Positions 6,113 to 10,305 of a stretch of DNA of 10,305 bases are shown piece after piece. Position 1 is the stretch's first letter. Each line of letters opens with the position of its first letter. The notes beneath the pieces are model-generated. The model did not search any database. It saw only the letters and a program-made list of their open reading frames with translations, and was not told the origin of the DNA. The translations under genes were made by a program, and so were the position numbers. The stretch covers positions 1 through 10,305 of the forward strand of contig CAZOMR010000113.1 in assembly GCA_964580655.1 (NCBI GenBank), given 5' to 3'. Source of the stretch: CAZOMR01 sp964580655. GTDB taxonomy: Bacteria > RBG-13-61-14 > CAZOMR01.

Positions 6113-7186
6113 ATGAAGATACCAGAACGAATGCAGGCCGCGGTTCTTTTCGGGTACAATGATCTTCGTGTGGTGGAGGTCGAGGTTCCGAGGCCGGGGG
6201 CTCGGGATGTTTTGATCCGGGTCGAGGCATGCGCTATCTGCGGGACGGACCCCAAGATAGTGGCGCACGGCTGGCCCGACAATCCGCCATTCGGGCAGTA
6301 TATTCCCGGACATGAATATGCAGGGACCATTGTCGCTCTGGGTGAGGGGATCACGGATTACAAGATCGGGGACAGGGTTGCAGTGGAGCCGCACAAGGGT
6401 TGCGGGATATGCGAGAACTGCCTGCGGGGTTTCTACACGACCTGCCTCAACTACGGAAAAACCGAGCTCGGACACAGGCACTACGGCTTCACGGTCAACG
6501 GGGGCTATGCGGAATATGCGGTCAACCATGTCAACACCACCCACCCCCTCCCGGAGAGCCTGGGCACTGACGAGGCCACGCTCATCACAACCGCTGAAAC
6601 CGCGATGTACGGGATCACGCGTATCGGAGGAATAAACTGCGGTGAGACCGTGGTGGTTTCAGGCCCCGGACCGATCGGGCTGATGGCCTGCCAGCTTGCA
6701 AGAGTCCTGGGTGCGGGAAGGCTGATCTTCACAGGCACGCGCAAGGAGCGACTGGACATGGGAAGGAAGCTCGGAGCGGTTGATACCTGCATAAATGCCC
6801 GGGAGAAAAACGTGGTCCAGGCCGTAATGGAGGAGACAAAGGGAGTCGGTGCGGACCTGACCATTGAATGTGCGGGCACGGCACAGGCCGCGAAGGATGC
6901 GGTTGAGTATACAAAGAAGAACGGACGCATTGCCCTGGTCGGAATCTACGAGGGCGACATCGCCATCAACTTGAACAAGGTGGTCCAATGGAACATGACC
7001 CTGGCCGGCGGCAAGGCCGAGGGAGACTGGAGCCTCCGTAGAGTCCTTCCTCTCATGGCTGACGGCCGTATCAAGGCCGGGCCACTCATCACGCATCGGT
7101 TTACTCTTTCAGAAATCAATGAGGGGATGAAGACATTTGTCGAACGCAAGGGCGGGGCGATCAAGGTGGTAATCCATCCAGGATAG
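6113..7186 (+). CDS. Zinc-dependent MDR-family alcohol/polyol dehydrogenase (scyllo-inosose 3-dehydrogenase-like, IolM candidate)
   Basis: This is a 357-residue cytoplasmic NAD(P)-dependent dehydrogenase. Catalytic zinc ligands are C43 (ICGTD), H67 and E68 (PGHEYAG). The structural zinc lobe has four cysteines, C97, C100, C103 and C111. The Rossmann phosphate loop is GPGPIG (184-189). The second strand ends FTGTRKER (206-213) without the Asp that usually holds the NAD ribose, so NADP use is possible. The family covers sorbitol, threonine and related polyol dehydrogenases. The neighbouring creatininase-type gene makes oxidation of a cyclitol ketone, as by IolM of Thermotoga, a good specific guess, but a gene symbol is not justified by sequence alone. 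An in-frame TAA at 6107-6109 fixes ATG 6113 as the earliest start; the ribosome site is weak (AGAG/AAA), and ATG 6131 is an alternative. First gene of the operon driven from 6009-6037. Confidence 0.9.
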   Translation: MKIPERMQAAVLFGYNDLRVVEVEVPRPGARDVLIRVEACAICGTDPKIVAHGWPDNPPFGQYIPGHEYAGTIVALGEGITDYKIGDRVAVEPHKGCGICENCLRGFYTTCLNYGKTELGHRHYGFTVNGGYAEYAVNHVNTTHPLPESLGTDEATLITTAETAMYGITRIGGINCGETVVVSGPGPIGLMACQLARVLGAGRLIFTGTRKERLDMGRKLGAVDTCINAREKNVVQAVMEETKGVGADLTIECAGTAQAAKDAVEYTKKNGRIALVGIYEGDIAINLNKVVQWNMTLAGGKAEGDWSLRRVLPLMADGRIKAGPLITHRFTLSEINEGMKTFVERKGGAIKVVIHPG

Positions 7187-7225
7187 AAATTTTATAAAAA
7201 AGCTAAGGAGAAAGGAGAATCAGTT

Positions 7226-8200
7226 ATGGCGAAAAAATGGGAACTGCCTCCCAAGGGAGGCCACCTGGATATGGCGGACGGGGTTTATTTCCAGAACATG
7301 ACCATGGAGGAGGCGGAGAAGAGGCTTACTAAAAGCGATCTGATTATCATACCGATTGGTTCTACCGAGTGTCACGGCCGCCATGCCTGTTACGGCGAGG
7401 ACACCTTTCTTGTTACCAGGATGGCCGAGGCTGTTGCGAAGAAGGTTGGTTGCACCGTGGCCCAGCCGGTGTGGTATGGCTCGCACCCGTATCATCATAT
7501 CGGGATGCCGGGCACCATCCCGGTGGACGAGGAGAGCTTTACCGCGTATGTTGCGCAGATAATGGCCGGGTTCTGGAACATGGGATTCCGCAAGCAGATA
7601 CTGTTAAACGGGCACGGCCAGGAGTATGTCATCCCTACCGCGATCCACCGTTTCACCAAGCGCTTCCAGGTGCCGGGGGTGTTCGTGAATCTCAATTGGT
7701 ATTATGCAATCCCCCAGTTCATCAAGGACAAGGAGCATGGCGGGCCCTTTGAGACGGCTTTTATTCATGCGGACGAGGTGGAGACGAGCTATTCCCTGGC
7801 GCTCTTCCCGGAGATGATCAAGATGAAGGATGCGGTGGATACCGAGCCGAGGGGCTATCTTCCGCCCGGTCATGTTGACAAGGCCGGAAACGCATACCAG
7901 CTTCCCATCCCGTGGTATTCGCACTCCGGCCTGGGCCCGATTGAGGTGTTCGCTACTCCGGAGGGAAATGTAGGCAAGGCCACACTGGCCGATGTCAACA
8001 AGGCCATCCCAGGTGTCGAGGCACTGCTTGACTATATGGAAAAGTTGATCAATGACATTATGAAAAAATGGCCCCCTGGCAAAATTCCGCCCGCAAAAGA
8101 GGTTACACAGCGTTTCACTGACGAGGAACTGGAGGCCTATCTCAAGGGACCGTTGAAAGGCGGCAAGCATATATACTGCATAGCATGGCCAGCGTATTGA
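7226..8200 (+). CDS. iolN: Creatininase-family metallohydrolase, probably 3-dehydro-scyllo-inosose hydrolase
   Basis: This 324-residue protein has the creatininase-fold metal site: E48 and H50 in IPIGSTECHGRH, D59 in YGEDTF, and H130 in NGHGQE, with a late HADEVETS acidic motif (181-188). The residue two after H130 is Gln where creatininase itself has a metal-binding Glu, which argues against true creatininase. Segments such as ACYGEDTFLVTRM, GSHPYHHIGMPGT and NGHGQEYVIP resemble the family annotated as 3-dehydro-scyllo-inosose hydrolase (IolN), which in Thermotoga maritima opens the diketo-inositol ring to 5-dehydro-L-gluconate. It follows the dehydrogenase by 39 bases with an AAGGAGAAAGGAG ribosome site, the same gene pairing as IolM-IolN. 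The other pathway genes (inositol 2-dehydrogenase, epimerase) are not in the window, so the exact substrate is inferred. Its end lies 27 bases from the converging aromatic operon with no clear terminator between. Confidence 0.88.
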   Translation: MAKKWELPPKGGHLDMADGVYFQNMTMEEAEKRLTKSDLIIIPIGSTECHGRHACYGEDTFLVTRMAEAVAKKVGCTVAQPVWYGSHPYHHIGMPGTIPVDEESFTAYVAQIMAGFWNMGFRKQILLNGHGQEYVIPTAIHRFTKRFQVPGVFVNLNWYYAIPQFIKDKEHGGPFETAFIHADEVETSYSLALFPEMIKMKDAVDTEPRGYLPPGHVDKAGNAYQLPIPWYSHSGLGPIEVFATPEGNVGKATLADVNKAIPGVEALLDYMEKLINDIMKKWPPGKIPPAKEVTQRFTDEELEAYLKGPLKGGKHIYCIAWPAY

Positions 8201-8227
8201 CCCGGAAAACGAAGCGGCGCCGTGCCC

Positions 8228-9223
8228 CTATTTTTCGGTGATCGTTTCCTTTACCTTCATCCCGAAATGCCTTCCGGCCTCTTCGAGAAAGGCAAGCACG
8301 TGGTCGCCCTTCTTGAGCCTGGCGATGGAGATAGGCTCTCCACCGGGGCTGGTCAGCCGGATGGTTTCAGCGTTCTGGAGGATGAGTGAGAGCTTCTGGC
8401 CCAGTGCGGTAGCCTCCACCAGCATCATGGGGCGCTTCTCTATCTTGGACCGGCCCACATAGGTTACTTCGCCTTTGCCCTTGTTGTTTACCACCAGCAC
8501 CGGGTCGCCCACGCTCAGGTCGGCAAGGTAGGCTGTCTTTCCACCAGGTGTGCGCACATAAGCATGCACGCCACCGGCATTGACCCGGAAGGGCCGGGGA
8601 GCGCAGTAAGGCGTCTCCACATTCTCGGCATGAACAAGAAACAGCCCGGAACTGGAATTGCCCACAAGCATGCCCTGTCCCGGCTTCATGTTGGTAACCG
8701 TGTCCACGCAGACACGATCGCCCATGCCCAACTGCCTGAGCCCGGCAACACGAGCCTGGACCAGCTTCAGCTTCTCCGCCTGCTCGCTCAAGAGCCTGCC
8801 GGTCTTCTTGATCTCATTGACATCAGAGGTGTTCAGGAGAACCCCATCGGCCCCGCGCTCCATGATCTCCAGGGCCAGCCTGGCCTCCTTGGAGTCCGAG
8901 ATCGCGGCTACGAGGTTCTGCCGTGCCGCGATTAGATTCTCCATCGGGATCACCTTCCAGTTCTTGGTCCGGACTACCACGAACTTGGAGACAGGGGCAC
9001 GCAGTGCCTTGTCCTCGTCTTTCTTGGAGTTCACCACAACCTCGATCACATCCTGGCCAGGCTTCAGGTCTCCGTCCGGGGCGATGGTGGTGATGATGCC
9101 CAGCTCCTTGACTCTAGCGCTCATTCCCTTAGGCACCCAGACCGCATGGGCACCGCTTTCCAAGGCCGCAGTCACCAGATTCTTGTTCCACTTCTTGACC
9201 TCGACCCAAAACCTTTTGCTCAT
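8228..9223 (-). CDS. aroB': 3-dehydroquinate synthase II (archaeal-type)
   Basis: A 331-residue protein of the DHQS II family, which converts 2-amino-3,7-dideoxy-D-threo-hept-6-ulosonate to 3-dehydroquinate by NAD-dependent oxidative deamination and cyclisation, bypassing DAHP synthase and AroB. Family motifs are in order: ENLIAARQ near 95-102, GMGDRVCVDT (166-175), GQGMLVGNSSSGLFLVHAE (182-200), RPFRVNAGGVHAY (210-222) and KIEKRPMMLVEA (260-271). Length is normal. It is translated from an ATG preceded by GAGAGG and lies 35 bases after the stop of the ADH synthase gene, so the two consecutive enzymes form an operon. Known in archaea and in Desulfobacterota and a few other bacteria. It converges on the hydrolase gene; the 27-base gap holds a CGGCGCCG palindrome but no U-run. 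Confidence 0.95.
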   Translation of the reverse strand: MSKRFWVEVKKWNKNLVTAALESGAHAVWVPKGMSARVKELGIITTIAPDGDLKPGQDVIEVVVNSKKDEDKALRAPVSKFVVVRTKNWKVIPMENLIAARQNLVAAISDSKEARLALEIMERGADGVLLNTSDVNEIKKTGRLLSEQAEKLKLVQARVAGLRQLGMGDRVCVDTVTNMKPGQGMLVGNSSSGLFLVHAENVETPYCAPRPFRVNAGGVHAYVRTPGGKTAYLADLSVGDPVLVVNNKGKGEVTYVGRSKIEKRPMMLVEATALGQKLSLILQNAETIRLTSPGGEPISIARLKKGDHVLAFLEEAGRHFGMKVKETITEK

Positions 9224-9258
9224 CGTGAACCTCTCTTCATGATCAAAACTGAAACAGA

Positions 9259-10053
9259 CTAGCCCTTGAGCAACTTCCCTGCTTGTTTGGCAGTGGCCCC
9301 CTCATGCACAATGGCACAGGCCGCAGCCACCAGCCGTTCAGGGTGCTTGTGCTGAAAGGCGTTGCGTCCCATGGAGAGCCCAGCCGCCCCGGCCTTGACG
9401 GCGCCCTCGATCATCTCAAGGGTCTCATCGTCGCTGAGCTTGGAGCCGCCGGCAATGACCACGGGAACCGGGCATCCCTTTACCACCTGGTGGAAAGTCT
9501 TGGCCGAGCCGGTATAGGGCACCTTGACTATGTCCGCGCCCAACTCGGCGCCTACCCGGGCCGCCAGCTTCACCATCTCCACATCCTTCTCGCCTTTGAC
9601 TTTCTTGCCACGCGGATAAACCATTGCCAGAAGCGGCATGCCCCACGAAGTGGCGTCCTGGGCCACGGTGCCGAAGTCGCTAAGCATCTGGCCCTCGGTC
9701 TTCGCTCCCAGATTGACATGGATGCTCACCGCGTCCGCACCCAGGCGGATAGCCTTCTCCACAGAGCAGACCAGAACCTTGGCGTTCGGGTCTTCGCTGA
9801 CCGAGGTCGAGCCGGACAGGTGGACGATGAGGCCGATGTCGCGGCCGTAGCGCCGGTGGCCCTGGCCGACCAGGCCGTTGTGGATCACCACTGCATTGGC
9901 TCCGCCATGGGCCACCTTGTCAATGGTCTTGGCCATGTTGATTAGACCGGTGATGGGGCCGACGGTGACCCCGTGATCCATGGGGATGATTACGGTTCTC
10001 TGGGTGGTGCGGTTCATGATCCGCTCCATCCGAATTCGTTTGCCGATAAGCAT
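9259..10053 (-). CDS. aroA': 2-amino-3,7-dideoxy-D-threo-hept-6-ulosonate (ADH) synthase
   Basis: A 264-residue class I aldolase-type (beta/alpha)8 enzyme that joins 6-deoxy-5-ketofructose 1-phosphate with aspartate semialdehyde to make the seven-carbon precursor of 3-dehydroquinate. Catalytic residues of the Methanocaldococcus enzyme (Asp, Tyr, Schiff-base Lys) are matched by D26 in PMDHG, Y146 in VYPRG and K177 in DIVKVPYTG. The phosphate-binding end has AGGSKLSDDE (201-210) and LSMGRNAFQ (226-234). The start is ATG at 10053: a perfect AAGGAGG lies about eight bases upstream and the protein then begins MLIGKRIRM as in the family; a longer frame reaching 10089 reads through the ribosome site and is rejected. 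It is the first gene of the operon with DHQ synthase II. Confidence 0.95.
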   Translation of the reverse strand: MLIGKRIRMERIMNRTTQRTVIIPMDHGVTVGPITGLINMAKTIDKVAHGGANAVVIHNGLVGQGHRRYGRDIGLIVHLSGSTSVSEDPNAKVLVCSVEKAIRLGADAVSIHVNLGAKTEGQMLSDFGTVAQDATSWGMPLLAMVYPRGKKVKGEKDVEMVKLAARVGAELGADIVKVPYTGSAKTFHQVVKGCPVPVVIAGGSKLSDDETLEMIEGAVKAGAAGLSMGRNAFQHKHPERLVAAACAIVHEGATAKQAGKLLKG

Positions 10054-10094
10054 TATCACTACCTCCTTCCCAGCCAGGTATAAAAACAAATCCT

Positions 10095-10123
10095 ATTATA
10101 CTCCATCTGGTGCTGAATTACCA
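10095..10123 (-). promoter_or_regulatory. Promoter of the aromatic operon
   Basis: On the minus strand TATAAT (10100-10095) is a perfect -10 box. Seventeen bases upstream the hexamer TGGTAA (10123-10118) matches only 3 of 6 consensus -35 positions. Start of transcription near 10088 would leave a leader of about 35 bases carrying the AAGGAGG site. The upstream edge lies only 12 bases from repeat copy B. Confidence 0.55.
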
Positions 10124-10135
10124 TTGCATCAGGAT

Positions 10136-10240
10136 GGGTGTGCGACATAAATAGTGACTATCCATGAAATATACGGCTCATCCTGAGAATCTGTGGATGA
10201 TAGTGACCATACCAGAATTTTATCCCCGAATCAATTCTTC
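10136..10240 (+). repeat. Dispersed repeat, copy B
   Basis: Direct-orientation partner of 3146-3260. It begins GGGTGTGCGACATAAAT and shares long identical runs through the TATACGGCTC segment (about 10170-10179). It has a deletion of about nine bases relative to copy A after CTGTGG, and ends within TCAATTCTTC. The two copies enclose all genes from the alpha/beta hydrolase to the ADH synthase. Confidence 0.8.
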
Positions 10241-10260
10241 GGGTGTGCGAGGGTGTGCGA
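10241..10260 (+). repeat. Tandem duplication of GGGTGTGCGA
   Basis: The 10-mer GGGTGTGCGA occurs twice head-to-tail here. The first unit closes repeat copy B and the second opens the 51-bp terminal repeat. It reads as a junction between two elements of the same family, or one inserted next to another. Confidence 0.7.
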
Positions 10261-10301
10261 CATATTTGGTGAATCATTTTTTTAACCCCTTTTTTGGGTT
10301 T
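10251..10301 (+). repeat. 51-bp terminal inverted repeat, right copy
   Basis: Exact inverted copy of 1-51. It starts GGGTGTGCGACATA like the other repeats, then continues with its own AT-rich tail. The four bases after it (10302-10305) have no counterpart at the left end because the window begins there. Confidence 0.85.
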
Positions 10302-10305
10302 ATCC

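Noticed and set aside
7604..8170. 188-codon minus-strand open frame
   Set aside because: Lies wholly inside the creatininase-family gene on the other strand and has no recognisable domain.
8201..8227. Possible terminator between convergent genes
   Set aside because: Only an 8-bp palindrome without loop (CGGCGCCG) and no T-run on either side.
9283..9945. 220-codon forward open frame
   Set aside because: Antisense shadow of ADH synthase; rich in His/Gly/Arg as expected from reading GC-rich codons backwards.
10054..10089. N-terminal extension of ADH synthase
   Set aside because: It would translate through a perfect AAGGAGG site that is correctly placed for the ATG at 10053.

Overview
The window looks like a piece of an environmental, probably metagenome-derived, bacterial chromosome with mid-range GC. 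The best taxonomic clue is the archaeal-type early aromatic pathway pair (ADH synthase plus 3-dehydroquinate synthase II) in an otherwise bacterial setting, with sigma70-like promoters, Shine-Dalgarno sites and a U-run terminator. This replacement is known in Desulfobacterota (former Deltaproteobacteria) and a few other anaerobic bacteria. The GC-rich palindromic intergenic repeats and a possible anaerobic cyclitol pathway fit the same guess. The taxon is inferred, not shown.

Layout. 1-463: no convincing gene; a 51-bp sequence that recurs inverted at the other end, then a cluster of GC-rich palindromic repeats. 464-1972 (+): a secreted caspase-like peptidase with an EF-hand-type loop and a C-terminal START/SRPBCC-like domain of very different base composition. 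1973-2347: short repeats, then a coding remnant that overlaps the next start. 2348-3097 (+): sugar-1-phosphate nucleotidyltransferase. 3098-3732: a 115-bp dispersed repeat, a strong hairpin, a possible coding remnant, AT-rich DNA and a terminator. 3733-5670 (-): two-gene operon of a D-threonine aldolase/D-serine dehydratase-like PLP enzyme followed by an alpha/beta hydrolase. 5671-6112: divergent regulatory region with palindromes, a large three-way-junction fold and a strong promoter overlapped by an inverted repeat. 6113-8200 (+): zinc-dependent alcohol dehydrogenase plus a creatininase-fold hydrolase resembling the IolM/IolN steps of the Thermotoga-type inositol pathway. 8228-10053 (-): operon of the two enzymes making 3-dehydroquinate by the archaeal route. 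10054-10305: promoter, then a second copy of the 115-bp repeat and the right-hand 51-bp inverted repeat.

How it works together. The dehydrogenase/hydrolase pair probably oxidises and then hydrolytically opens or cleaves a cyclic polyol ketone, under an operator-controlled promoter. The divergent PLP enzyme/hydrolase operon may belong to the same or a neighbouring catabolic module. The aromatic operon is housekeeping biosynthesis. The block from about 3.26 to 10.13 kb lies between two direct copies of a dispersed repeat, so it could in principle move or be lost by recombination. Identical 51-bp ends in opposite orientation may equally mean that an assembly stopped at a repeat. No transposase, integrase, CRISPR array, rRNA or tRNA was seen. 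The most unusual items are the caspase-SRPBCC fusion, the 5897-5983 folded element and the repeat family beginning GGGTGTGCGACATA.
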